Source of the DNA: a bacterium
GTDB lineage: Bacteria > Latescibacterota > UBA2968 > GCA-2709665
DNA: 16,682 nucleotides
Reading direction: 5' to 3'
NCBI GenBank assembly: GCA_027619145.1
Contig: JAQCGA010000018.1
Span: 1-16,682, forward strand
The notes beneath the pieces were generated by a model that was given only the letters and a program-made list of their open reading frames with translations, did no database searches and had not been told where the DNA came from. Positions 1-8,064 of the stretch are shown here, one piece after another (the stretch's first letter is position 1; each line of letters opens with the position of its first letter). The translations under genes were made by a program, and so were the position numbers.

Positions 1-81
1 CCGCCGAGTATTGATGAGGCGTACGAAAAATTGTGCAATCTGACGGAGGCTGCGGGTCGGCTTCGGAAGCGTTTTGCCTGA
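1..81 (+). CDS. 3' end of an unidentified upstream gene
   Basis: An open frame runs from the window edge to a TGA at 79-81 and gives 26 residues ending in EAAGRLRKRFA. The piece is helical and charged and too short to assign to a family. It stops only 10 bases before the preferred start of the next gene, so it is probably the upstream member of the same transcription unit. Only the window edge limits it; nothing suggests that it is broken. Confidence 0.55.
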   Translation, partial: PPSIDEAYEKLCNLTEAAGRLRKRFA

Positions 82-91
82 AGAGGTGAGT

Positions 92-2170
92 ATGCCGAAT
101 GAGTTCTGGTTTAACCGCATCATTGAGTACTGGAGTTTACCCAGGGCATCGGAGGTGGTTGAGCACGTGCGGCGGGCAAAGGTCCAGGTGGTGCAAATGG
201 GGAACTTTGGACCCGATTTCTACAGTTTGGCCGAAGACGCCGGGGTGGCGCGTTCGTGGGTAGGCATGCCCTTGATTGGCACTGTTGCCAATCTTACGCA
301 GGCTGCCGATCTTGTCCCGCAACTGCAGGCAGAGGGTGCCCGTGTTGTTGGGCAGTTATCGATGACGATGTTCTTTGGCGATCACGAGAAAGGTCTGGGG
401 TTGTTCGGCAGCAACTGGGAACGGATCTGGACAGACGACATTTTGGGCCCGGCACCGTGTGGCAATGTTGAGGCGGTGATCCAGCGGGAAGTGGACGGTT
501 CGATTCGGTGCAGTTTCGTCGAGGGGCGGCCTTACTACACCTACAAGGGATGTATTTGCAACCCCGGCTGGCTGGCGGTTCTGAAAACGATGATTGATAA
601 GGGATTGGAAGTTGGACTGGACGGGTTTAACGCGACCCACAATTACGAGTCGTTCTGTCACTGTATGTACTGTGCTGAACACGTGCGCCAGGCTCTTGCA
701 GGAGAAGGAGCGTTTACCCCTACAGAGCTACGTACGCTTTTCGACGGCGCAGAGCTGGAGGAAGTAAGAGACCTGCTGTCACCAGGAGAGAGCTGTCCTG
801 CAGACTTGCGAGAGCGCTTCGAGCGGGTGCTTCACAAAGCGGCGGCGCATCGGCGTAAAGCGGCTTTTGACGAAGTTTTTATCGCGCACGGTCGGTCGAT
901 CAAACCGGACCTGCTCCTGGCGCAGTGGTATCACAAATACGATCTCAGGGCAGACGACGAGCGGAGCGCTTTACCTACCTCATTGTGGGCGAAAGGTGAA
1001 GATTATATCTGGTATAGTCAGGGGCCTTACAAGTGGGGGAGTTCGATCAACCAGGGGTATCTTTCCGACATGGGTTTGCCTGCCCGTTTCATGTACGCCG
1101 CCGGTGGTGGACGGCCTTTTGTGGTCAATAAATACGACTACCGGCGCTGGCGGGTCTGGAGTGCAGAAGCGGCGGCACATGGGGGAGCGGCGCTTGCCTT
1201 TCACGCCGGGCCACCCCGGGTTGAACAGGAGGATCAGACACGCGTTGCGCCTGAGGATTATTACGGTCCTGTCATTCGTTACCAGAGGTTCCTGGCCGAA
1301 CACGAACATCTGTTGCACCCGGCCACGCCGTGGTCTCGGGTTGCTCTGGTCTATCCTCGACGTTTGGAAAGAGAAGGCGACGCCGACTGCCTGGATGTCC
1401 TGAAGCGTGTGGGCGAATGGCTCGAAGACGGGCACGTGCTTTTCGATATCATTCTGGACGAGCAACTGAATGTGCGCGCGGAGTCCTACGAGACGCTCAT
1501 TCTGCCTGACGTTCAGCGTCTTTCCCAGGACGAACTAGCGTTGCTGGAGCGCCACGTAGCCTCCGGCGGTAGTCTGGTGCTGACAGGGTCTACAGGGTTT
1601 CTGGATGTGGATGGACAACCTCACGCTCCTGAACCTCTGAAGGCCTGGCGTATGCCACCTGAAAACGGTCAGATTGGGAGCCGACCGGAAGCCGGATCTG
1701 GCCGGGTCTTCTACGTGCCGGAAGGCCCCTGGAAGCCGGAAACGATTCCTATCTGGACGCTGAACAATGTTGAGATGCCGGTGTATTCCCGGCTAGGTGA
1801 CGATTCATTCGGTCGCGCTTTCCTGGACGAACTGGTGCGGGTGAGCGGTGGGCAGGAACTCTGGACGGATGCGCCCTGGCTCGTTCGGGTGCGCGCGTGG
1901 CGACCGGAAGAGGCGCATACTCTTGTTCTGCACTGGATTAATTACCTCCAGGACGATGAGGCGGCAATAGAGGTTCCGATTCCGGTGGGACCGCTGCAAG
2001 TCGCATATCGGTTACCGGACGGGGTCGATGTAGAACGGGTTGAGTGGTGCTATCCAGAAATGGCGCGTCCGACGGTTCTTGAACACACGGTTGAATCTGG
2101 AGAGATTCGATTTTCGATCCCGCGACTGATTGTCTACGGGATGAGCGTTCTGTGGTTGCAGGATGGATAA
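92..2170 (+). CDS. GH42-like glycoside hydrolase with beta-galactosidase trimerisation-type domain
   Basis: Probable cytoplasmic glycosidase of 692 residues; no signal peptide is visible. Residues about 1-400 look like a TIM barrel with the LDGFNATHNY stretch near 176-185, followed by a cysteine cluster (C189, C191, C194) of the kind seen in hypothetical glycosyl hydrolase families related to GH42 and to alpha-fucosidase-like barrels. Residues about 410-510 resemble the class-I-amidotransferase-like trimerisation domain of GH42 (TLILPDVQRLSQDELALLERH, then SGGSLVLTG). Residues about 590-692 form a beta-rich tail. The ATG at 92 is preferred over the in-frame TTG at 74 because AGAGGTGAG sits just upstream of the ATG. 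The catalytic acids cannot be assigned by eye, and the substrate is unknown. The gene heads a co-directional enzyme cluster. Assignment to the fold is fairly firm; assignment of beta-galactosidase activity is not. Confidence 0.75.
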   Translation: MPNEFWFNRIIEYWSLPRASEVVEHVRRAKVQVVQMGNFGPDFYSLAEDAGVARSWVGMPLIGTVANLTQAADLVPQLQAEGARVVGQLSMTMFFGDHEKGLGLFGSNWERIWTDDILGPAPCGNVEAVIQREVDGSIRCSFVEGRPYYTYKGCICNPGWLAVLKTMIDKGLEVGLDGFNATHNYESFCHCMYCAEHVRQALAGEGAFTPTELRTLFDGAELEEVRDLLSPGESCPADLRERFERVLHKAAAHRRKAAFDEVFIAHGRSIKPDLLLAQWYHKYDLRADDERSALPTSLWAKGEDYIWYSQGPYKWGSSINQGYLSDMGLPARFMYAAGGGRPFVVNKYDYRRWRVWSAEAAAHGGAALAFHAGPPRVEQEDQTRVAPEDYYGPVIRYQRFLAEHEHLLHPATPWSRVALVYPRRLEREGDADCLDVLKRVGEWLEDGHVLFDIILDEQLNVRAESYETLILPDVQRLSQDELALLERHVASGGSLVLTGSTGFLDVDGQPHAPEPLKAWRMPPENGQIGSRPEAGSGRVFYVPEGPWKPETIPIWTLNNVEMPVYSRLGDDSFGRAFLDELVRVSGGQELWTDAPWLVRVRAWRPEEAHTLVLHWINYLQDDEAAIEVPIPVGPLQVAYRLPDGVDVERVEWCYPEMARPTVLEHTVESGEIRFSIPRLIVYGMSVLWLQDG

Positions 2171-2184
2171 GGGAGATACAATAG

Positions 2185-2235
2185 ATGAGTCCTTCAGCGG
2201 CTTTGTTTTTGCACGTTGACGCAGGCAACATTTGA
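2185..2235 (+). other. possible 16-codon ORF between glycosidase and methyltransferase
   Basis: An ATG at 2185 preceded by GGGAGATACAATAG opens a 16-residue frame (MSPSAALFLHVDAGNI) ending at 2235, 11 bases before the methyltransferase start. It could be a leader peptide or the remnant of a lost gene. Nothing beyond its spacing and a purine-rich upstream stretch supports translation. Confidence 0.15.
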
Positions 2236-2246
2236 GGAAGAGGTAG

Positions 2247-3011
2247 ATGAATCGATTTCACGCTGCGAATCGAGACCGCTGGAATCTGGCATCGCCGGGA
2301 TGGGCCGCGATGCACGATCGACGTGGGACCTGGCGGGAAGTGCACGAGAAGCCCGAGCTGGTGTTCACCGAGAAGGAACTCGGGCTTCTTAGGGCGGTGG
2401 AGAACACTGATGTTTGTGTGCTGGGAAGTGGAGATAATCTGGCGGTTTTTGCCCTGGCCGGAATGGGGGCGAGGGTTACTTCGGTGGATTTATCGAGTGC
2501 ACAACTGGAGGTGGCGGAAAGGCGCGCTGAGGAACTGGGGCTGGTGGTCGATTTTGTGGAGGCGGATGTTACGGATTTGAGCGTGCTGGAAGATGCGCGT
2601 TTTGATTTTGTGTACACGGGTGGCCATGTGGCGGTGTGGGTGTCCGATTTGAGTGCGTATTACCGGGAAGCGGTTCGGATACTTCGGCAGGATGGTCTGT
2701 TGCTGATTCATGAATACCATCCTTTTCGAAGGGTCTGGAAGGAATTGGAGGACCGGCTGGAGGTTGGGTTCAACTATTTTGACAATGGGCCCCATGAATA
2801 TCATGCTTCGGAGGAACTGTTCGACCGGACGTCCGGTTCGGTGGTGCAATATGAATTTCACTGGACGGTATCTCAGTATTTCAATGCTGTGGTAGAACAG
2901 GGAATACGCATTACCTGTTTTGACGAAATAGGAGATGAGCCAGAAGGGTGGGAGGTTGCACCTCTGGGAGGGTTACCGCACATGCTTCTGATAGCAGGGC
3001 GGAAGACATAA
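2247..3011 (+). CDS. class I SAM-dependent methyltransferase
   Basis: A 254-residue soluble protein with a Rossmann-type methyltransferase core. Motif I is VCVLGSGDN at about residues 56-64. The acidic residue expected to bind the SAM ribose is D81 in VTSVDLS, motif II is the EADVTD stretch near 105-110, and a motif-III-like strand, RILRQDGLLLIHEYHP, spans about 144-159. The C-terminal third (about 160-250) carries many aromatics and acids and probably forms the substrate cap. The substrate cannot be read from sequence; small-molecule methylation is more likely than nucleic acid because no RNA- or DNA-binding extension is present. The start is supported by GAGGAAGAGGTAG immediately upstream. 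The gene lies 28 bases before the esterase and so is probably cotranscribed with it. Confidence 0.85.
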   Translation: MNRFHAANRDRWNLASPGWAAMHDRRGTWREVHEKPELVFTEKELGLLRAVENTDVCVLGSGDNLAVFALAGMGARVTSVDLSSAQLEVAERRAEELGLVVDFVEADVTDLSVLEDARFDFVYTGGHVAVWVSDLSAYYREAVRILRQDGLLLIHEYHPFRRVWKELEDRLEVGFNYFDNGPHEYHASEELFDRTSGSVVQYEFHWTVSQYFNAVVEQGIRITCFDEIGDEPEGWEVAPLGGLPHMLLIAGRKT

Positions 3012-3039
3012 GATGGCGTTTCAGGTGAGTAGATAGAAT

Positions 3040-5058
3040 ATGACATTCAAAAACGAATCGTCTGACAAAAGGAATCTTGAAATGGACCCCAGATGGCAAG
3101 ACCTTCCACATACCGATACAGAATTTGTTCTTGCGACATATGCCACCCGTGAAGCCTGGGAGGCCAAGCGCGATCAGCTTAAGAAGCGGATTCTTTTTGC
3201 ATCGGGTCTCTGGCCGATGCCAGAAAAGCCACCGCTGAATGCCCGGATCTGGAACCGGGTGGAGCGCGATGGGTATACGGTTGAGAAAGTCTGGTTTCAG
3301 AGTTTGCCGGGGTTTTATGTGGGAGGATCTCTTTATCGGTCTGTTGATCCAAAGCCCCAGGGGCATCCGGGTGTTCTGGCGCCACACGGGCATTCGACGT
3401 TGGGGCGTTTGAACGAGAGCGAGGCGGCTTCTTACCAGGCGCGGGGTCTTACGCTGGCGAGAATTGGCTGTACGGCGTTTATGTGGGATATGGTGGATTA
3501 TAACGATAGTGCGCGCCATCTCTCGGGTGCTTACGAGAAAGAGACGTACGGGGTTGTTCACCGTGCGCCCTGGGCCCACGAGCAGGATGAACGGATGTTG
3601 TGGAATCTGAATATTCTGGGTTTTCAGCTTTGGAACAGTATTCGTGCGCTGGATTTTATTTCTGAGTTGCCAGAGGTGGATCCGAATCGTTTGGCGTGTA
3701 CTGGAGAGTCAGGGGGTGGGACGCAGACCTACAATCTGTATGCTGTGGATGACCGGCTCCACGCTGCGGCTCCGGTCTGTATGGTTTCGGCTTATATGCA
3801 GGGCGGGTGTGTTTGCGAAAACGCACCGTTGCTGCGGGTGGATACCAACAATGTGGATATCGGGGCTACTTTTGCACCCAGGCCGCTGCTGCTTGTGAAT
3901 TCGGCTCAGGATTGGACGCAGCACACGCCTGTGGTGGAGTATCCTGCGATTAAAAAGATTTATGATCTTTATGGGGCAGGGGACCAGGTTACCCAGGTTC
4001 AGATTGATGCGCCGCATGGGTATAATAAGGAGATGCGCGAGGCTGTTTATCGGTGGTTGGGGAAATGTTTCGGGCTGCCGATTGATGAGGATTATACTGA
4101 ACCTCCTTATGAGACCGAATCCCATGAAGATCTTCTGGCTTTTGTAGACGGGTTGCCCGAGGGGGCGATATCGAGTCACGAAGAGTTGATTCGGCAGTGT
4201 ATTGATGGCGCAACAAAGATGTTGGAAGCGTACCGTCCTGATACATCTGAGCAGTTGAACGAGAACCGCCGCGTGCTCGGGGAAGCTTTGCGGATTGCTG
4301 TGGGGTATGATGATTCCGACGCTGGTCTTCAGGGACGTACGAGCACGGAGTGGGCTGGCTTGACGTGCGAGGAGTACGTTCTGATTGGGAACCGGCGTGG
4401 GGTGCACGTGCCGGTCCGTTGTTTTACGCCGGATGCTCCGTCCGGCGTGTCCACGCTTTTGATTCATCCACAGGGTGCTGGTGCACTGTATGCGCCCATC
4501 GTGCAGGATTTGTTGCCGAATGGACAGACGGTTTATGCGATTGATCCCTTTGGCGTTGGCCGGAATGTGGATGAGGAGAACCCGGAGCAACCGCGGGGTA
4601 GTACCAAGTTTTTCTCGACGTTTAATCGGATGGATGAGGCTGAACGTATTTGCGATATCGTTCTTGGCTTGCGGCACATTCTGTCGGCGGATTCAAAAGA
4701 GGTGAACGTTGTTGGGTTTGGAGACGCCGGTTTCTGGACGTTGATTGCAGGCGCTATCCTTGAACCGCAAGAGGGGAGTTTGAGGTTTGTTATTGATGCC
4801 AGTGGGTTTGATACTGCAAATAACAGCGAATATCTCAATCGTTTACCCATTCCCGGCATTCGGAGTGCGGGTGGCCTGCTCAATGCGGCTGCTCTTGTGG
4901 TGCCGCACGATTTGTTGATGCACAATACTCAGGGGAGATTCGATACCACCTGGGCTGAAGCGGCTTATGCGCTGGATTCCAATACAGTTCTCACCGTTCA
5001 ACAGGATCGTCTGAAGAATGATGTATTGATCGCATTTTTGACCCGTCTGGCGGGGTAA
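3040..5058 (+). CDS. two-domain alpha/beta-hydrolase, acetyl-xylan-esterase/dienelactone-hydrolase type
   Basis: A 672-residue cytoplasmic protein with two alpha/beta-hydrolase-like halves. The N-terminal half (about 90-350) has a complete-looking triad: nucleophile S224 in the elbow TGESGGGT, acid D291 in LLLVNSAQDW, and H326 in DAPHGYNKE. This arrangement is typical of the acetyl xylan esterase and cephalosporin-C deacetylase-like families. The C-terminal half (about 440-672) repeats the fold, but its elbow reads VVGFGDAG, where Gly561 occupies the expected serine position, so it is probably non-catalytic. The likely role is hydrolysis of ester or acyl groups on a carbohydrate or other small molecule. 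The ATG at 3040 follows AGGTGAG at a rather long spacing; an in-frame ATG at 3082 (MDPRWQ) after AAGGAA is a real alternative. Confidence 0.8.
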   Translation: MTFKNESSDKRNLEMDPRWQDLPHTDTEFVLATYATREAWEAKRDQLKKRILFASGLWPMPEKPPLNARIWNRVERDGYTVEKVWFQSLPGFYVGGSLYRSVDPKPQGHPGVLAPHGHSTLGRLNESEAASYQARGLTLARIGCTAFMWDMVDYNDSARHLSGAYEKETYGVVHRAPWAHEQDERMLWNLNILGFQLWNSIRALDFISELPEVDPNRLACTGESGGGTQTYNLYAVDDRLHAAAPVCMVSAYMQGGCVCENAPLLRVDTNNVDIGATFAPRPLLLVNSAQDWTQHTPVVEYPAIKKIYDLYGAGDQVTQVQIDAPHGYNKEMREAVYRWLGKCFGLPIDEDYTEPPYETESHEDLLAFVDGLPEGAISSHEELIRQCIDGATKMLEAYRPDTSEQLNENRRVLGEALRIAVGYDDSDAGLQGRTSTEWAGLTCEEYVLIGNRRGVHVPVRCFTPDAPSGVSTLLIHPQGAGALYAPIVQDLLPNGQTVYAIDPFGVGRNVDEENPEQPRGSTKFFSTFNRMDEAERICDIVLGLRHILSADSKEVNVVGFGDAGFWTLIAGAILEPQEGSLRFVIDASGFDTANNSEYLNRLPIPGIRSAGGLLNAAALVVPHDLLMHNTQGRFDTTWAEAAYALDSNTVLTVQQDRLKNDVLIAFLTRLAG

Positions 5059-5104
5059 ACGGGCGACGAGCTGTAGAGAAACTCAAATGGATTGGTGGGG
5101 ATGT

Positions 5105-6550
5105 ATGAGCGATTTGATATACCGGACGGCGATGGATCTGGCGGGTGCGATACGGCGTCGTGAAGCATCGGCGGTAGAAGTTGTAGAGGCGCATCTTGCA
5201 CGGATTGAAGAGGTAAACGGCGAGATCAACGCTGTGGTTACGATTTGTGGAGATCGCGCGTTGAAGCGGGCGAGAGAAGCGGATGAGGCACTTGGCCGGG
5301 GGGAGTTGTGGGGACCTCTGCACGGGGTGCCGATTACGGTGAAGGATGCGTTTGATACGGCGGGCGTTCGAACGACGTCTGGTCATGCGCCGTTTACGGA
5401 CAATGTGCCGGATTGTGATGCAACCCCGGTGGCGCGATTATTGGGGGCAGGCGCTGTGCTTCTGGGCAAGACGAATATGCCACCGCTGGGCCTGAACTAC
5501 CAGTGTGAGAACGAGCTGTTTGGGCGTACGAACAATCCGTGGGATTTGAGCCGGACGCCCGGTGGATCGTCTGGAGGTAGTACGGCGGCGGTATGTGCGG
5601 GCATGGTACCGTTGGAACTGGGGGGCGATTTTGCAGGGTCTATTCGTACTCCCGCGCATTACTGTGGGGTGTTTGGCATGAAGCCTACGGAGTTTCTTGT
5701 GCCTCACAGGGGAGGCGCAGTGCGGCACATGGTACAATCGGGGCCCATTGCACGATCTGCCGAAGATGTGGCGCTGGCACTGAGATTGATTGCCGGGCCG
5801 GACGGCAGGGTGCGCGAGGTTCCTCCGGTACCGCTGGTGGAAACACCATACCGGCCGTTGTCTTCTTATAAGGTGGCCTTGCTTTTAGAGATTCCGGGTG
5901 CGAAGCCTTCGGCCGATATCATGGCTTCCACGGCGAGGCTTGCAGAGGGACTTGCGGGTGTTGGCTGTGAGGTACGTGAAGAGATTCCGGAAGGGTGGGC
6001 GTTCGATTCTCTAACGGAGACGTGGGCAGAACTGGGGTACGCTGAAATTGGTTCCGGGATGGACGATGCGGCACGGGAGGCGTTCCGGGCACAGTTGCGT
6101 ATGTCGCCGGATTCGGAGGATGCGCTGTTGCGGGGTGCCTACCGTGGGCTGGACGCAGACAACCGGGCTTTTGCGGAGACGTTGAATCGAAGGGACGCGT
6201 TTGCGGCATCGCTGGATCGGTTGCTGGAGGAGGTGGACGTGTTGCTGATGCCATCGGCAATGACGACTGCACTACCGCATTGGCCTACAGGGGAGCCCAT
6301 TCCTGTGGATGGGCGAGAGGAGATTTACTGGACGGTTGGCCTGGGGTATACAACGCCGTGCAATCTGACGGGCCATCCTGCAGTGATATGTCCTGTGGGC
6401 CTGGCCAGTGACGGGTTGCCGGTGGGCATACAGGCTGTTGGACGCAGGTGGGGAGATATGGCGCTGCTGGGATTTGTGGCGCGGCTTACGGAGTTTGTTG
6501 GGCCTATGCCGCGACCGATGATCACACAGTTGCCACCGGAGGTGGTATGA
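5105..6550 (+). CDS. amidase (amidase signature family)
   Basis: Amidase-signature hydrolase of 481 residues, normal length for the family, which cleaves amide bonds in small molecules. All three catalytic positions of the Ser-cisSer-Lys triad are visible: K80 in GVPITVKDAF, the cis-serine S155 in TPGGSSGGS, and nucleophile S179 in GGDFAGSIRTP. The oxyanion-loop context before S179 (LELGGDFAGS) is slightly unusual, with Phe-Ala where Thr-Gly is common. I chose the ATG at 5105 (MSDLIYRTAMDLAGAI), which begins where the family begins and follows a GGTGGGG stretch; an in-frame ATG at 5087 would add six residues. The stop overlaps the next start as ATGA, which implies translational coupling. No signal peptide is visible. 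The substrate is unknown; neighbours suggest a catabolic role rather than tRNA amidation (no gatB or gatC nearby). Confidence 0.93.
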   Translation: MSDLIYRTAMDLAGAIRRREASAVEVVEAHLARIEEVNGEINAVVTICGDRALKRAREADEALGRGELWGPLHGVPITVKDAFDTAGVRTTSGHAPFTDNVPDCDATPVARLLGAGAVLLGKTNMPPLGLNYQCENELFGRTNNPWDLSRTPGGSSGGSTAAVCAGMVPLELGGDFAGSIRTPAHYCGVFGMKPTEFLVPHRGGAVRHMVQSGPIARSAEDVALALRLIAGPDGRVREVPPVPLVETPYRPLSSYKVALLLEIPGAKPSADIMASTARLAEGLAGVGCEVREEIPEGWAFDSLTETWAELGYAEIGSGMDDAAREAFRAQLRMSPDSEDALLRGAYRGLDADNRAFAETLNRRDAFAASLDRLLEEVDVLLMPSAMTTALPHWPTGEPIPVDGREEIYWTVGLGYTTPCNLTGHPAVICPVGLASDGLPVGIQAVGRRWGDMALLGFVARLTEFVGPMPRPMITQLPPEVV

Positions 6551-6930
6551 TTGTTATCTTTGGAATCAAAGAAAAGTTAAATCCGATCAAAGGCAGATTG
6601 TCGGATGTGATTCATGGTTGTATGCAATCGGTCCTGGGTATGCCAGACGACAAACGTGCGCATCGTTTTGTGCCACTGGAGAGGGAAGATTTTTATTCTC
6701 CCGGCGGACGTACCGATGCGTATACCGTGATTGAAATTAAGATGATGCAGGGCCGAGAAGTAGAAACCAAGAAGGCTTTGATCAAGGCGTTATTTGCAGA
6801 GATAGAACGTCAGGTGGGGATCTCTCCGATAGATGTCGAGATTACGATTCTGGAGCAGCCTGCCCATTGCTGGGGGTTCCGAGGTATGACCGGCGATGAG
6901 GCGAAATTGAATTACAAGGTTAACGTGTAA
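6547..6930 (+). CDS. tautomerase-superfamily protein lacking the usual N-terminal proline
   Basis: A 127-residue protein resembling the longer tautomerase-fold families (two beta-alpha-beta units fused). The recognisable pattern is VIHGCMQSVLGMPDDKRAHR, then DAYTVIEIKMMQGREVETKK, then SPIDVEITILEQPAHCWGFRG. Family members normally use Pro-1, exposed after Met removal, as the catalytic base; here the N-terminus reads MIVIFG, so that residue is absent. The ATG at 6547 overlaps the amidase stop (ATGA) and follows GGAGGTGGT. Longer in-frame starts inside the amidase are unlikely because they would encode a non-homologous extension. It is probably produced stoichiometrically with the amidase. Its activity may be lost or altered. 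Confidence 0.75.
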   Translation: MIVIFGIKEKLNPIKGRLSDVIHGCMQSVLGMPDDKRAHRFVPLEREDFYSPGGRTDAYTVIEIKMMQGREVETKKALIKALFAEIERQVGISPIDVEITILEQPAHCWGFRGMTGDEAKLNYKVNV

Positions 6931-7028
6931 GAATCGCAGGAAACCCGAATGTTGTTGTTTCGCTCGCGAGGTGTTTGACTCCGGGCTTCAGAGTTTTTGT
7001 TCACATACCTCATTGAGGAGGAATATAC

Positions 7029-7979
7029 ATGGCTGCAAAGAAGACGATCGCGATTGTTGGGGCTACTGGTGCACAGGGAGGTGGATTGGCACGTGCCATT
7101 TTGAATGACTCGAATGGCTCTTTTCAGGCGCGTGCGATTACGCGGACTAAGGATTCGGACAAGGCGAAAGAACTGGCCCGGCTTGGGGCGGAGGTTGTAG
7201 AAGCGGATCTGGATGACATAGAGAGTTTGAAGCAAGCGTTCCAGGGCGCTTATGGCGCTTATTGTGTGACGAATTTCTGGGAGCATTTTTCGCCAGTGAA
7301 GGAGCTGGCCCAGGCGGCGAATCTGGCCGGGGCGGCGAAGGATGCGGGCCTGGAGCACGTGATCTGGTCCACGCTTGAGGACACGCGGAAATGGGTGCCG
7401 CTGGAAGATGATCGGATGCCTACGTTGCAGGAGAAGTACAAGGTGCCGCATTTTGACGCCAAGGGGGAGGCCAATCAGGCGTTTACCGACCGCGGGGTAC
7501 CGACAACGTTTCTGCTGACGTCGTTTTACTGGGATAATTTGATCTATTTTGGAATGGGGCCGAAGAAAGGTGAGGACGGTAAGCTGGGTATCACGTTTCC
7601 GATGGACGAGAAGAAACTTCCGGGGATTGCGGCAGAGGATATTGGACGGTGCGCGTACGGGATTTTCAAGGCGGGTCGGGAGTATATTGGCAAGACGGTG
7701 GGGATTTCCGGAGAGCACCTGACGGGCGAACAGATGGCGGCTGCGCTTTCGCGGGCGCTGGGTCAGTCTGTGGGCTACAATTCCGTTCCTCCAGAAGTGT
7801 ACCGAAGCTTCGGTTTCCCAGGCGCGGATGATCTGGGAAATATGTTCCAGTTCAAGCGTGATTTTGAAGATGATTTCTGTGGGGCACGAAACCTGCAAAC
7901 GTCCCGGGCACTGAATTCTTCGCTACAAACTTTTGATGCGTGGCTGGAGAAGAATAAGGGGCGCATTCCCCTCGAATAG
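7029..7979 (+). CDS. NmrA/HSCARG-like NAD(P)-binding protein
   Basis: A 316-residue atypical short-chain dehydrogenase of the NmrA family. The nucleotide-binding loop is IVGATGAQGGG (about residues 9-19), with R39 in AITRTKD placed to favour NADP(H). The stretch VTNFWEH at about 80-86 and HFDAKGEANQAF at about 141-152 closely resemble the HSCARG (NMRAL1) branch. Such proteins either sense the NADPH/NADP ratio or act as reductases or isomerases; the sequence does not separate these. The start is strongly supported by GAGGAGGAATATAC directly before the ATG. It is separated from the tautomerase-like gene by 98 bases with no clear terminator, so cotranscription is possible. Confidence 0.87.
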   Translation: MAAKKTIAIVGATGAQGGGLARAILNDSNGSFQARAITRTKDSDKAKELARLGAEVVEADLDDIESLKQAFQGAYGAYCVTNFWEHFSPVKELAQAANLAGAAKDAGLEHVIWSTLEDTRKWVPLEDDRMPTLQEKYKVPHFDAKGEANQAFTDRGVPTTFLLTSFYWDNLIYFGMGPKKGEDGKLGITFPMDEKKLPGIAAEDIGRCAYGIFKAGREYIGKTVGISGEHLTGEQMAAALSRALGQSVGYNSVPPEVYRSFGFPGADDLGNMFQFKRDFEDDFCGARNLQTSRALNSSLQTFDAWLEKNKGRIPLE

Positions 7980-8064
7980 GCTAACGAACGAGAGCGTTCA
8001 TTGATTCGTGTCTGGATAGCGCTGTATTTATGATGAAGAAACTTTACGGTTGAGGGTAAATCTT

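Noticed and set aside
3709..4677. 322-residue - strand ORF opposite the esterase
   Set aside because: It overlaps the catalytic part of a clearly conserved gene and has a biased, domain-free composition.
5105..6550. gatA-type glutamyl-tRNA amidotransferase subunit
   Set aside because: The catalytic signature fits all amidase-family members, and no gatB or gatC lies nearby; the neighbours are catabolic-type enzymes.
6931..7028. Promoter before the NmrA-like gene (TTGACT near 6976)
   Set aside because: No acceptable -10 box at the right distance; the gap could equally be an ordinary spacer in the operon.
6912..7898. 328-residue - strand ORF opposite the NmrA-like gene
   Set aside because: It lies antisense to a gene with a clear nucleotide-binding motif and strong ribosome-binding site; its Arg- and Ile-rich composition has no recognisable motif.
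7980..8005. Short inverted repeat GAACG-AGAG-CGTTC after the NmrA-like gene
   Set aside because: Five base pairs and no following T-tract; likely chance.
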